Shown one piece after another: positions 1 to 8,399 of a stretch of 64,000 bases of DNA. This DNA is from Hippea jasoniae (GTDB taxonomy: Bacteria > Campylobacterota_A > Desulfurellia > Desulfurellales > Hippeaceae), in the NCBI RefSeq assembly GCF_000744435.1, contig NZ_JQLX01000014.1, forward strand, positions 1-64,000, in the 5' to 3' direction. The notes below the pieces were generated by a model, which did no database searches, was not told where the DNA came from, and worked only from the letters and a program-made list of their open reading frames with translations. Made by a program: the position numbers and the translations under genes. Every line of letters begins with the position of its first letter. Position 1 is the first letter of the stretch.

Positions 1-21
1 TCTTTGAAGAGTTTCTGGCGT

Positions 22-42
22 CAGGCTCGATAAAGGAGCCTG
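22..42. repeat. Small hairpin left of the repeat array
   Basis: Perfect 7-bp inverted repeat CAGGCTC/GAGCCTG around a 7-base loop, 1 bp left of the first long inverted-repeat unit. The two gaps between units also carry small hairpins (152-172 and 301-318), so hairpins and units alternate. No T-run follows, so a terminator is unlikely. Function unknown. Confidence 0.5.
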
Positions 43-43
43 T

Positions 44-147
44 CGAGCCCCTACTTGAATAAACACCTATTAGAACATAAATGAAACTCAATTAAGTCTA
101 ATTAAGTTTTGTTTTCCCTCTGAGTAAGTAAGAAAAGTAGGGGCTCG
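44..147. repeat. Inverted-repeat unit 1 (104 bp)
   Basis: Arms CGAGCCCCTACTT (44-56) and AAGTAGGGGCTCG (135-147) are perfectly complementary over 13 bp and enclose a 78-base AT-rich interior. Against units 2 and 3 the arm differs at three positions, each matched by the compensating change in the opposite arm, so pairing seems to be what is conserved. The interior shows no obvious similarity to the other two interiors and no ORF. I do not recognise the family. Confidence 0.75.
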
Positions 148-190
148 GATAATTCCCTTCAGGAGCGGGAATAGTGCAACAGGCCTTCTA

Positions 191-297
191 TCCAGCACTT
201 ACTTTAATTAAGAAACTCTTTTTTTGTAGAAAAGTATCATTTTCAAAATAATAGATTTTAGGGAAAATAAAGTCTGTTAATAGAAGTAAGTGCTGGA
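191..297. repeat. Inverted-repeat unit 2 (107 bp)
   Basis: Arms TCCAGCACTTACTT (191-204) and AAGTAAGTGCTGGA (284-297), 14 bp perfectly complementary, enclose a 79-base AT-rich interior. The 13-bp core arm is identical to that of unit 3. The gap to unit 1 is about 43 bases and holds the hairpin ATTCCC/GGGAAT (152-172). No flanking target-site duplication is visible. Confidence 0.75.
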
Positions 298-349
298 CCC
301 GCTGTACGAAAAAACAGCCATATTTCATTGTAAAAGAACAGTTTTTGAC

Positions 350-458
350 CCCAGCACTTACTTAACATGAAAATCTTAATTTATCTCCTGAGGTCTAATT
401 TCATAATAATTATACTCAATTTTATCTATAAACTCAATCAAAAAAAGTAAGTGCTGGG
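350..458. repeat. Inverted-repeat unit 3 (109 bp)
   Basis: Arms CCCAGCACTTACTT (350-363) and AAGTAAGTGCTGGG (445-458), 14 bp perfectly complementary, enclose an 81-base AT-rich interior. The gap to unit 2 holds the hairpin GCTGT/ACAGC (301-318). The unit ends 14 bp before the stop codon of the convergent ZapE-like gene. Since the array runs to the window edge, more units may lie to the left. Confidence 0.75.
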
Positions 459-472
459 CTACTTAAAGTTGT

Positions 473-1498
473 TTAATATTTTATTATTGTTGCCTTTTCT
501 GCAAGTCGTGATATGCATCTGCCGATTTTTGTGTTGAATTTACCGCTTTTTAGGTCGTTATGAAATATATCAAACAGATCACAGGTAGATGTCGCAAAAA
601 TCTCGACATCGTAGTAGTAGAGAATATCGATCAGGTATGTAAACCTCAAAGCATTTAGCAGGTCTTTTTCTTTAAGCGGATGGATGTTTTCTATGTATAT
701 TGTTTTTGCGGCTTCTGCGATACTTTTATACCTAACGGGATGAACATTTTCTAAAACGTCAAGAAGGTTATCGAATGTTGTGTATAGATTTTGTTTTTTA
801 CTGGTTGAATTTATGCATATATCCTTAAGTGTTGATGAGTTGTTTAGTGAATTTATCTTTGGTGATTTGATTCTGTAGTCTTTTCCATCTATAACGATTG
901 TTTCAAACGAGTTTATAAGGCTACCCATACGGGTTTTAAAAACAAGCATATCCAGCTTTCTTGCCCCAAGCTGGGATGGGAGTGTATTGGATGTGGCAGC
1001 AATAACTGTATCTGTTTTGTTGATTTCCCTTATAAAATTTATGCCCATCATTGCATCACCCGGATCATCTATCTCAAACTCATCTAAGAGTATTAAATCA
1101 AAAGATGAAAATCTATCGGCCACATCTTTTAATGTAGAGTAAGCGATTAAATACATCAGTTCTGAAAATGAGATAAATATTGTTTTACCTTTAAAAGTGT
1201 TGCCTATTGCAGCTAAAAGATGGGTTTTACCCACACCAAAAACGCCATCTAAATATATGTGTTTGGGCTTTTTTGCAAAAAATCTTTTTAATAGCCCCTT
1301 CTTTGAAGAGACAAACTGACTTAAGTCTTCAACAAAATGGATTAGTTTTTGCTTTGCCTGTCTTTGAGATGGAAAATTGTCATCTGGAATATAATTATCA
1401 AAGCTGCATGCTGAAAACTTGGGTGGTATGGCGTTTTTATTTATGATGCTTTCAAGCGGTTGATTAAATTCTATATCTGACAAACTCAAGCAATTCAT
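473..1498 (-). CDS. zapE: ZapE/AFG1-like AAA+ ATPase
   Basis: 341-residue P-loop ATPase of the AFG1/ZapE family, cytoplasmic proteins linked to cell division (ZapE with FtsZ) or to protein quality control (AFG1). Visible motifs: Walker A GVFGVGKT (about 85-92), Walker B LILLDEF (135-141) and the sensor-like segment AATSN (167-171), spaced as in the family. I start at the internal ATG at 1498: it has AAGGGG upstream at good spacing and overlaps the previous stop as ATGA; the longer reading from 1534 would overlap the upstream gene by 40 bases. Last gene of the unit HD-GYP, dppB-like, pflX-like, zapE. Family call fairly sure; the exact role is not, because E. coli-type ZapE differs in sequence. 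Confidence 0.8.
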   Translation of the reverse strand: MNCLSLSDIEFNQPLESIINKNAIPPKFSACSFDNYIPDDNFPSQRQAKQKLIHFVEDLSQFVSSKKGLLKRFFAKKPKHIYLDGVFGVGKTHLLAAIGNTFKGKTIFISFSELMYLIAYSTLKDVADRFSSFDLILLDEFEIDDPGDAMMGINFIREINKTDTVIAATSNTLPSQLGARKLDMLVFKTRMGSLINSFETIVIDGKDYRIKSPKINSLNNSSTLKDICINSTSKKQNLYTTFDNLLDVLENVHPVRYKSIAEAAKTIYIENIHPLKEKDLLNALRFTYLIDILYYYDVEIFATSTCDLFDIFHNDLKSGKFNTKIGRCISRLAEKATIIKY

Positions 1499-2436
1499 AT
1501 TGTAATACCCCTTCTTTTTAAAAATTCCACACAATAGGGATCAAGGTTTTTTAAGCCAGCCTCTTTTGCATAAATCAAAGCCTGAAGATATTCTTCTTCT
1601 GTGATGGGTCGGGCAAGTTCTTCAAAGCGATAAGCCTCACCAAGTGGCAGGTATTGAGGCATGATATTAACATAAACAAAAGGTGAGAGTTCTGTGGCTA
1701 TAAAATCTACAACCTCTTTTGTGCCTGCTATATTGTTTGGCAACACAAGATGGCGAATCATCAGGCCTTTTGTGGCGTTTTGAACTTTCAGATTGCCCAC
1801 CTGTTTATACATGATCTTTAAAGCCTTTTTTGTGATAGTGGGATAGTCTTTGGCTGATGAGTAAAGCTCAGCATAGAGCGGGTTTGAGTATTTAAAATCT
1901 GCAAGGTAAATATCAACAACCCCTTCTAATATCTTTAATGTTTTTGGCAATTCATATCCACTTGTGTTGTAAACAAGAGGGATATTTAAACCCTTCTTTA
2001 TGGCGATTTTTAAAGCAAGCAGAAGCTGAGGCACTATGTGGGTGGGTGTAACGATGTTTATATTATGGCAGCCTGCATTTTGAAGTTTTATCATCATCGA
2101 TGCAAAGGCGGACGGACTGTAAAGCTGACCTTCGCATAGATGGCTTGTTGATGCATTCTGGCAGTAGATGCAAAGCAGATTGCAGCATGAGATAAATATT
2201 GTTCCAGAGCCTCTTTTGCCAACAAGAACCCTTTCTTCGCCAAAGTGAGGAAAGAAATCCGCAATACCTACTTTAACGGCTGTATTGCAGATGCCTTTTT
2301 TGCCCCTTGTTCTGTCAACTCTGCATAAGCGGGGACAGATCGTGCATTTCTTTAGGTTTTCAAAGGCTTTATGTATCTTTTCGTCCAATCTGCCTTCCTC
2401 AAATGTTTTTATGTATCGAGGGATATAACTCATCAA
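1495..2436 (-). CDS. PflX-like radical SAM protein (COG1313 type)
   Basis: 313-residue radical SAM protein resembling uncharacterised pyruvate-formate-lyase-activase-like (PflX) proteins. The 4Fe-4S/SAM motif CNLLCIYC gives cysteines at about 85, 89 and 92. An upstream set (CTICPRLC at 31-38, plus C50) could bind a second metal site, typical of this family. No pyruvate formate-lyase is nearby, so the partner of the radical chemistry is unknown. Its start overlaps the permease stop and its end overlaps zapE, pointing to translational coupling. It is not a canonical PflA: the N-terminal Cys-rich segment and the downstream sequence fit COG1313 better. Confidence 0.8.
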   Translation of the reverse strand: MMSYIPRYIKTFEEGRLDEKIHKAFENLKKCTICPRLCRVDRTRGKKGICNTAVKVGIADFFPHFGEERVLVGKRGSGTIFISCCNLLCIYCQNASTSHLCEGQLYSPSAFASMMIKLQNAGCHNINIVTPTHIVPQLLLALKIAIKKGLNIPLVYNTSGYELPKTLKILEGVVDIYLADFKYSNPLYAELYSSAKDYPTITKKALKIMYKQVGNLKVQNATKGLMIRHLVLPNNIAGTKEVVDFIATELSPFVYVNIMPQYLPLGEAYRFEELARPITEEEYLQALIYAKEAGLKNLDPYCVEFLKRRGITI

Positions 2437-3398
2437 TACCTTATCCTTGGGTCAACAAGTGCATATACAATATCTGCTATCAAATTGCCGATAAGAGTTA
2501 AAATGCTGCTAATTGCAAGGATGCCCATTATGGTTGGATAATCCCTTGCCATTGCAGAGAAATAAAACAACTGCCCCATGCCCGGTATGGCAAAAATCGA
2601 TTCTATAATAACGCTGCCACCGATTAATGATGGCAAAGATAAGCCCATCAGCGTAATCAACGGCAGTATGGCGTTTTTTAGTGCGTGTTTGTAAAGGATT
2701 GTTTTCTCTGGCATATCACGCAGATACATAAGTTTTATAAAATCCTTATTCAAGATATCTATCATGCCAGCCCTTACATATCTTGCAAAACCCGCCAGAG
2801 AGCCAAAAACCCCGATAAATATAGGTATAATTAAATGCTTTGCCATATCTAAAAAATAGGCAACACTCCCCGGCTTTACATTAAAGGAGTGGAGTCCTGA
2901 TAGCGGCAGAACATGAAGTTTTAGGCTTAAAAGAATCATAAGCAGTAAAGCCAGCCAGAACGACGGCATCGCATATCCACTAAAAACAAAAAATGTGAAG
3001 AATTTATCTATAAATGAATCTTTCTTTTTGGCACTTATTACACCTATGGGTATAGCGATTAAAAGCGATAAAATCAGGGTTATTAGGTTAATTGCAAGCG
3101 TTATAGGAAGCCTGTGGACTATTTTTTCTGCAACACTCACACCATCCACAAGGCTATAGCCCAGATGCAGGCTAAAAAAAGATTTAAGCCAGTCTATATA
3201 CTGAATGTAAATTGGTTGGTTTAAATGGTATATTTTTTCCATATTTTTTAGTGATTCGGGGGTTATATTGGGATTAAAACCACCTGTTGCATTTATGGGG
3301 TTGCCAGGTGCAAGATGAATAATGATAAAAGTTATAAAGGTTATACCTATAAATGTTGGTATGAGTTCTAATATTTTTCTAACAAGATAGGACTTCAT
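2433..3398 (-). CDS. DppB/OppB-type ABC transporter permease (orphan)
   Basis: 321-residue inner-membrane permease of the dipeptide/oligopeptide/nickel (DppB) family, with about six transmembrane helices. The N-terminus (MKSYLVRKILELIPTFIG) and the segment before the first periplasmic loop (IIIHLAPGNP) are typical, as is the C-terminal YALVDPRIRY ending. No DppC, ATPase or binding-protein gene is adjacent, so partners must be encoded elsewhere or the gene is a relic. It overlaps the HD-GYP gene by 20 bases upstream and the PflX-like gene by 4 downstream. Substrate cannot be read from sequence. Confidence 0.85.
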   Translation of the reverse strand: MKSYLVRKILELIPTFIGITFITFIIIHLAPGNPINATGGFNPNITPESLKNMEKIYHLNQPIYIQYIDWLKSFFSLHLGYSLVDGVSVAEKIVHRLPITLAINLITLILSLLIAIPIGVISAKKKDSFIDKFFTFFVFSGYAMPSFWLALLLMILLSLKLHVLPLSGLHSFNVKPGSVAYFLDMAKHLIIPIFIGVFGSLAGFARYVRAGMIDILNKDFIKLMYLRDMPEKTILYKHALKNAILPLITLMGLSLPSLIGGSVIIESIFAIPGMGQLFYFSAMARDYPTIMGILAISSILTLIGNLIADIVYALVDPRIRY

Positions 3399-5442
3399 TC
3401 TCTTTTAGAGCTTTTTTCTTCTGTGTGCAAAGATATATGAGCTCTTCTGCATCAATCGATTCCTGCGGGCTTCTTGCATAGGTTATATAGCAACCTATAA
3501 TTTCTTTTGCCTCTTTTTTATCTATTACGCAGCTTTTTGATGAGATCTTGCTTAGCATACCCTGTTTTAGTGTTTCTGTAATAAACTGCTTGAACTGTTC
3601 TATGTCGTTATGAGAATAGATAAACATAAATGCATCGGCTGTTGTTCTTGATAGAGCCTCTATGTTGTTGAGTTTTTTTAACTCCTCAGCAACAAAGAGA
3701 ATAATTCTATCGCCAATTTCCCTTCCGTATTTGTAATTGATGTAAGACATATTTTTTATATCTATCATGAATAAAGCAAATTGTTTTTTGTTGAATATAA
3801 ACTCTTCTGTCTTTTTTATGAGATAGTTTCTGTTTTTTGTGCCTGTCATAAGGTCTGTTTCTATAAACTCTTTTCTGAGTTTTTCTAACTGGGGAGGGAC
3901 AAATTGTGATTGAGGGATGCCTTTGTTAAAGTTTGCCTTTAAATCGTCGATTACATTAAATAATATCTCTTTATCAACCTGCTCATTTTTAAGAATTTCT
4001 ATAGCATCATCGGGATTCATGCCTTTTCTGTAAGGCCTATCTGTGGTTAATGCATCAAAGATATCTGCAATGGCAAGTATTCGTGCGCCAAGCTCGATTT
4101 TATCGCCTGTTAGACCATCGGGATAGCCGCTTCCGTCCATCCGTTCATGGTGGTGTCTTATACAGTTTGCAAGCTTACTGAATTTGGGCATTTTTCTGAC
4201 CATTTCGTATGAGATGATAGGGTGATACTTCATAATTTCATATTCAAACGGTGTAAGCCTGCCGGGTTTTAAAAGGATAAAATCAGGAATCGATATCTTG
4301 CCTATATCATGAAGCAATCCGGCATTGTAGATCATCTCCTGCTGTGCTACATCTAAATTGAGTTTTTTGGCTATAATACGCGCATAATTTGCCACATGCT
4401 CAGAATGCCCCTTTGTATAAACGTCTTTTGCTTCTGTTGTTGAAATGAACGCCTCTAAAAGGCCTTTTTCTGTCTCTGAGAGTTTGTCTGCTATAATGCG
4501 AATGTTTTTATATGTATGGATAAGTGAAACAAAATGGGTTAAAAGTGTTTGTATAACCTCAAGGTCTGTTTCAGGCAGATTGAGCTTGTTATCAAATATT
4601 AAGGAAAATACGGCAATTGTGATATCTCCACTTAGGACAGGAATAAGGATAGCTGTTTTTGTTTTGTTTAAGCAAACGGTGGATACATTTTTTGTATTTG
4701 TTTGCCACACCTTATAAATTAAAGAGTCCTGAGAATTTAATAGGTTTGAGTATACAGTGTTCTTATTTAATTTTACATACATATCTTCAGATGAAAATAG
4801 AAAGGAGATTTCATTTGCAAGGGTAAGCTCTTTTATTTTTTTGAGTGTTTCTATAATCCAGTTTTTTATATCGTATCTTACAGGTTGTTTTCTGATGTAT
4901 TTTAAAAAATTTATGTAGATTGCATTTTTTTGCTGTTCTTCTTTGATTTGTTCTATATAGCTTTGCTTGTCCATTTCAGATGCTATAAAATTTGCAAGCA
5001 CTTTAAGGGAGTCTATTTCAGTTTTGTTAAATTTCCTCTTTTTAAAGCTTATTAAGTGAAGTGATCCATATACTTTTTTTGATTTTATTATGGCAGCCAA
5101 TAAAGATTTTAAACCAGCTTCAAGCCAGCTTTTTAATGCATAAGGGTAGTTAGGATAATCCTCAATAAGAATAAAACCCTTTTTCTCTATCTCTTCTTTG
5201 AATTTTTTTCGTTGCCTCAGAGGCACCCGGTAGAGGTCGGGAAATTGACTTTCAGGCAAATTTTTTTTCAGTAGATAGGATGAATGTTTAAAATTTATGT
5301 ATCCCCCATTCCATAAACCTATGAATGCACCGTCAACTTCAAATAATTCTGCTATCTTGTCTAAAATATCCCTCCACTGCCCGGTAGAGTATTCAAACCT
5401 TGCTATTTTGTTGGCTATATTTAATATCTTTAGCGAATCCAT
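3379..5442 (-). CDS. GAF - HD-GYP - degenerate GGDEF signalling protein
   Basis: 687-residue cytoplasmic protein without obvious membrane helices. Order: one or two GAF-like sensor regions (about 1-160 and 190-320), an HD-GYP domain (about 330-520) and a C-terminal GGDEF-fold region (about 530-685). The HD-GYP domain looks active: HDIGK near 380, the HHERMDGSGYPDG stretch near 432-444 and the following DIFDALTTDRPYR segment. HD-GYP enzymes hydrolyse cyclic di-GMP. The GGDEF signature position reads SRTTADAF, so cyclase activity is very unlikely; the region may be structural or regulatory. ATG at 5442 is chosen because GGGGGGAG precedes it; a TTG at 5454 is less likely. Divergent from the flagellar operon, so it may tune motility. 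Confidence 0.88.
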   Translation of the reverse strand: MDSLKILNIANKIARFEYSTGQWRDILDKIAELFEVDGAFIGLWNGGYINFKHSSYLLKKNLPESQFPDLYRVPLRQRKKFKEEIEKKGFILIEDYPNYPYALKSWLEAGLKSLLAAIIKSKKVYGSLHLISFKKRKFNKTEIDSLKVLANFIASEMDKQSYIEQIKEEQQKNAIYINFLKYIRKQPVRYDIKNWIIETLKKIKELTLANEISFLFSSEDMYVKLNKNTVYSNLLNSQDSLIYKVWQTNTKNVSTVCLNKTKTAILIPVLSGDITIAVFSLIFDNKLNLPETDLEVIQTLLTHFVSLIHTYKNIRIIADKLSETEKGLLEAFISTTEAKDVYTKGHSEHVANYARIIAKKLNLDVAQQEMIYNAGLLHDIGKISIPDFILLKPGRLTPFEYEIMKYHPIISYEMVRKMPKFSKLANCIRHHHERMDGSGYPDGLTGDKIELGARILAIADIFDALTTDRPYRKGMNPDDAIEILKNEQVDKEILFNVIDDLKANFNKGIPQSQFVPPQLEKLRKEFIETDLMTGTKNRNYLIKKTEEFIFNKKQFALFMIDIKNMSYINYKYGREIGDRIILFVAEELKKLNNIEALSRTTADAFMFIYSHNDIEQFKQFITETLKQGMLSKISSKSCVIDKKEAKEIIGCYITYARSPQESIDAEELIYLCTQKKKALKENEVLSC

Positions 5443-5506
5443 TACTCCCCCCAATATTATAGACTTTCTTTTATCATAAAAACACTCTGTTAGTCAATGT
5501 TTAGTC

Positions 5507-5522
5507 TGGAATGTGTTTTGCT
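5507..5522 (+). promoter_or_regulatory. Probable sigma-54 promoter of the flagellar operon
   Basis: TGGAATG-N4-TTGCT matches the sigma-54 consensus TGGCACG-N4-TTGCW at the key GG (5508-5509) and GC (5520-5521), with exactly 10 bases between them. The expected start near 5533 leaves a leader of only about 13 bases, with the Shine-Dalgarno GGAGGTG (5534-5540) at its very 5' end. That is tight but possible. Confidence 0.5.
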
Positions 5523-5545
5523 AAAGAAATATCGGAGGTGAGAAG

Positions 5546-5944
5546 ATGTTTTTGGGTGATCCTGTTTTTGGTTATCTTAAAAAAGCCTTAGATATTGCGG
5601 TTTTGAGGCAGGATGTAATAGCAAGCAACATAGCCAACGCCGATACGCCGCACTATCGTGCAAAACATATACCGTTTAAGGATGTTTTAGAGATTAGCAA
5701 CAACGACTTAAAACTAAAGACAACCTCGCCTGAGCATATAACAGATAATGACAATCTGATAGCCAATTTTATCAAGCCCGATAAAGATGATTACCTTACA
5801 AAAAACGATATGAATAATGTAAAAATAGACAAAGAGCTTACAGACCTTGCAAAAAATACGCTGTTGATCAATGCGCTTACGGCTTTTGAGAGATACAAGT
5901 TTAATCAGTATAAGGATATCATTAGCTCAACAAGGAACGCATAG
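5546..5944 (+). CDS. flgB: Flagellar basal-body rod protein FlgB
   Basis: 132 residues, the usual size for FlgB, a proximal rod subunit in the periplasm exported by the flagellar type III system. The conserved rod-protein N-terminus reads ALDIAVLRQDVIASNIANADTPHYRAK, shown here only as its landmarks RQ, NIANADTP and YRA. The C-terminus carries the heptad-like segment ending in YKFNQYKDIIS. ATG at 5546 has GGAGGTG 6 bases upstream. First gene of the operon, 10 bases before flgC. Confidence 0.95.
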   Translation: MFLGDPVFGYLKKALDIAVLRQDVIASNIANADTPHYRAKHIPFKDVLEISNNDLKLKTTSPEHITDNDNLIANFIKPDKDDYLTKNDMNNVKIDKELTDLAKNTLLINALTAFERYKFNQYKDIISSTRNA

Positions 5945-5954
5945 GAGGGGATAA

Positions 5955-6368
5955 ATGAACCTGTTTGATAGTATGAATATAGCCTCAACAGGCATGTCGG
6001 CGCAGAGACTGAGACTTAATATAATTTCTGCCAACATAGCCAATGCCGATACCATCAAGACACAAGAGGGTGGACCTTACAAAAGGCGGGATGTAATCTT
6101 TGAAGCAACGCCTTATGATGATTTTGGCAATGTGTTAAAAAAGGTAAAGGTAGCCGATATTGTCAGAGACGATACACCGCCAAAACTTGTTTACGATCCA
6201 TCAAATCCACTTGCAAATAAGGATGGCTATGTTGCATATCCCAATATCAATCCTGTTGTAGAGATGACAAATATGATCGATGCGATGAGAACATATCAGG
6301 CAAACGCCTCTGTAATAGACTCAGCCAAGCAGATGATTCAGGCAGCACTTGGCGTTTTGAGGGCTTGA
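5955..6368 (+). CDS. flgC: Flagellar basal-body rod protein FlgC
   Basis: 137-residue rod subunit. The N-terminus has the rod/hook family signature (ASTGMSAQRLR, then NIANADT), and the C-terminus has the FlgC-type NPVVEMTNMIDAMRTYQAN segment, where the final helix packs in the rod. Start preceded by GGAGGGG at 5943-5949. Lies between flgB and fliE in the standard flgBC-fliE order. Confidence 0.95.
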   Translation: MNLFDSMNIASTGMSAQRLRLNIISANIANADTIKTQEGGPYKRRDVIFEATPYDDFGNVLKKVKVADIVRDDTPPKLVYDPSNPLANKDGYVAYPNINPVVEMTNMIDAMRTYQANASVIDSAKQMIQAALGVLRA

Positions 6369-6399
6369 AAAATTTAAAGGAAATGGTTATTATTGAAAT

Positions 6400-6699
6400 A
6401 TGGATATAAAAGATGTTGTTTTAAAACCGATTGATAGCAATCAAAGTAGTCAGCAGAGCAGTAAAACAGCAGGTAGTGGTGATTCTTTTGCTGATATATT
6501 AAAGAAATCGTTGGACGAGGTAAACAAACTGCAAAACAAAGCCGACCAGTCTATTAAGGATATAGCCGCTGGAAAGATGGAAAACATTCAGGATGCTGTA
6601 ATGGCTATTGAAAAGGCCGATGTCTCTTTAAAACTTCTAACCGAGATTCGCAACAAGGCTATTGAAGCCTACAAAGAAGTCATGCGCATGCAGGTATAA
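6400..6699 (+). CDS. fliE: Flagellar hook-basal body protein FliE
   Basis: 99 residues, family length. FliE joins the MS ring to the proximal rod. Recognisable parts are SFADILKKSLDEVNKLQ in the middle and the C-terminal IEKADVSLKLLTEIRNKAI and YKEVMRMQV. The start codon has no convincing Shine-Dalgarno; AAAGG lies about 20 bases upstream. Translation may depend on coupling to flgC, 31 bases upstream. Confidence 0.93.
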   Translation: MDIKDVVLKPIDSNQSSQQSSKTAGSGDSFADILKKSLDEVNKLQNKADQSIKDIAAGKMENIQDAVMAIEKADVSLKLLTEIRNKAIEAYKEVMRMQV

Positions 6700-6743
6700 T
6701 TTTTTATTTGCCAAACTAATCAAATTTATTATATTGTGAAAGT

Positions 6744-8396
6744 ATGGATATAAAGCTTTTTCTTGAACAGATAAAGAAATTCTACAACGCAATGTCAAAA
6801 CAGCAAAGAATTATTCTTTTTAGTTCACTAAGTGTATTGCTTGTAGGTATTGTTTTTATCTTTGTTTTATCCAGCAAGGTGGTTTATGCTCCCCTGTTTA
6901 CCAATCTAAACAGCAAGGATGCAGCTGATATTGTATCGTATCTCAATCAACACGGCATAAAGTATAAGCTTGAAAACGGCGGTAGCGTTATAGAGGTTCC
7001 AAAGGATATGGTTTATAATTTGAGACTTGACCTTGTTGCGGCAGGGCTTCCCAAACGCGGAGTGGTGGGTTTTGAAATATTTGACAAGCAGAGCTTTTCA
7101 ACAACCAACTTTGTCGAAAATATAAACTATATAAGGGCACTTGAGGGTGAGCTTACGCGCACCATTGAAAGTATCAACGAAGTAAAGTCAGCCAAGATAA
7201 ACATTGCAATTCCAAAGCCCACAATATTTACGGATAGACAGCAACCGCCAACCGTTAGTATTGTGCTTGATTTATACAGACCTTTAACAAGGCAGCAGAT
7301 TCTTGCCATTCAGAAACTTGTGGCTGCAGCTGTGCCCGGACTTAGCTATAAAAATGTAACGATTGTTGATAGTGATGGCAATCTACTTTCGATAAACACA
7401 GGTACTGAGAGTTTTATGACAGCAAATGAGCTGAAATACAGGCAGATTGTTCAGCAGGAGTATTTGAGAAAGATAAAATCGATGCTTGCACCTATTTTGG
7501 GCAAGGATAAATTTGTTGTTAGCGTTAATGTTGACCTTGACCTGAGTAAGGTTCAAAAGAAAAGTGTTCAATATGACCCAAATAGTGTTGTGGTGAGTGA
7601 GCAAAACGAGGAATCTACAACAACAGGCCAAACAAGCGGTGGGGTGCCGGGTGTAATATCGAATGTTGGTAATAACACTACTTCTACCAATCAGGGATAT
7701 AAAAGTTCAAAATCAAAGACAATCACAAACTACGATGTAGGAAAAACAGAAACCATAACCGAAGAGCCGATGATTAAGATTAAAAGGGTTTCTGTAGCTG
7801 TGGTTGTAGATGGCATTTATAAGCCAAAAAAGAATAAAAAGGGCAAGATTGTGGGTTATACATTCCAGCCTCTTCCCCAAGATGTGCTTGATAGTGTAAA
7901 AAATGCGGTTGAAGCCGCTATTGGATATGATAAAAACAGAGGTGATCAGGTTAATGTTACATGTATGAAATTTGCCTCTGTTGGGGAGCAGAAAGTGGGT
8001 GGTGGAATAGTAAATGGTGGTAATATTGTTGTGAGTTTAGCAAGTTATTATAAGTATGCTGCTGTAGCTTTGCTGCTTGCTCTATTTTACTTCCTCTTCT
8101 TAAGAAAGTTTATCAAGAATGTTTTGAGTGTTTCCTATCCTGAAGCAGAAAAGGGTGTAGAGGCTGAAGAAGCCGCCAAAGCAGAAGAAGAGATCGAAGA
8201 AGAGCAGGTTAAAGGCAAAACAATTAGAGAAATCGAAGAGGAAATCGCCAGCAAACTTGAAGAGGAAGAGGTTGTTGATGAAGAAAAGATCCGCGCAAAT
8301 ATGATGGAGGATAAAATTAGAGAGGCAGCTCAAGAGAATCCTGAGGAAATCGCAAACCTTATTAAAACATTATTGGCTACAAAGCAGAAGGGGTAG
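6744..8396 (+). CDS. fliF: Flagellar MS-ring protein FliF
   Basis: 550-residue MS-ring subunit of the inner membrane. First transmembrane helix at about 23-45 (IILFSSLSVLLVGIVFIF), then the ring-building domains with VYAPLFTNL and DKQSFSTTNFVENINY, a Gly/Ser/Thr-rich linker near 295-320, a second helix near 435-455 (AAVALLLALFYFLFL) and an acidic cytoplasmic tail that docks FliG. The 5' end has only a weak ribosome site (GAAAG). Like fliE, the protein begins MDIK. Confidence 0.96.
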   Translation: MDIKLFLEQIKKFYNAMSKQQRIILFSSLSVLLVGIVFIFVLSSKVVYAPLFTNLNSKDAADIVSYLNQHGIKYKLENGGSVIEVPKDMVYNLRLDLVAAGLPKRGVVGFEIFDKQSFSTTNFVENINYIRALEGELTRTIESINEVKSAKINIAIPKPTIFTDRQQPPTVSIVLDLYRPLTRQQILAIQKLVAAAVPGLSYKNVTIVDSDGNLLSINTGTESFMTANELKYRQIVQQEYLRKIKSMLAPILGKDKFVVSVNVDLDLSKVQKKSVQYDPNSVVVSEQNEESTTTGQTSGGVPGVISNVGNNTTSTNQGYKSSKSKTITNYDVGKTETITEEPMIKIKRVSVAVVVDGIYKPKKNKKGKIVGYTFQPLPQDVLDSVKNAVEAAIGYDKNRGDQVNVTCMKFASVGEQKVGGGIVNGGNIVVSLASYYKYAAVALLLALFYFLFLRKFIKNVLSVSYPEAEKGVEAEEAAKAEEEIEEEQVKGKTIREIEEEIASKLEEEEVVDEEKIRANMMEDKIREAAQENPEEIANLIKTLLATKQKG

Positions 8397-8399
8397 AAA

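Noticed and set aside
191..297. MITE copies
   Set aside because: Size and terminal inverted repeats would fit, but the interiors are unrelated, no target duplications are seen, and arms differ by compensated changes. Kept open only as an alternative.
44..458. Integron attC sites
   Set aside because: The arms lack the RYYYAAC/GTTRRRY core, and no integrase or cassette ORFs are present.
1..472. CRISPR array
   Set aside because: The repeated arms alternate in orientation, are only 13-14 bases long, and spacing alternates between about 80 and 45-55 bases; no cas gene is near.
1495..2436. Canonical pyruvate formate-lyase activating enzyme
   Set aside because: Extra N-terminal cysteines and absence of a pyruvate formate-lyase gene fit the uncharacterised PflX group better.
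5452..5470. TATAAT upstream of the HD-GYP gene as a promoter
   Set aside because: It lies so close to the ribosome site that the transcript would start inside it, and no -35 box matches.
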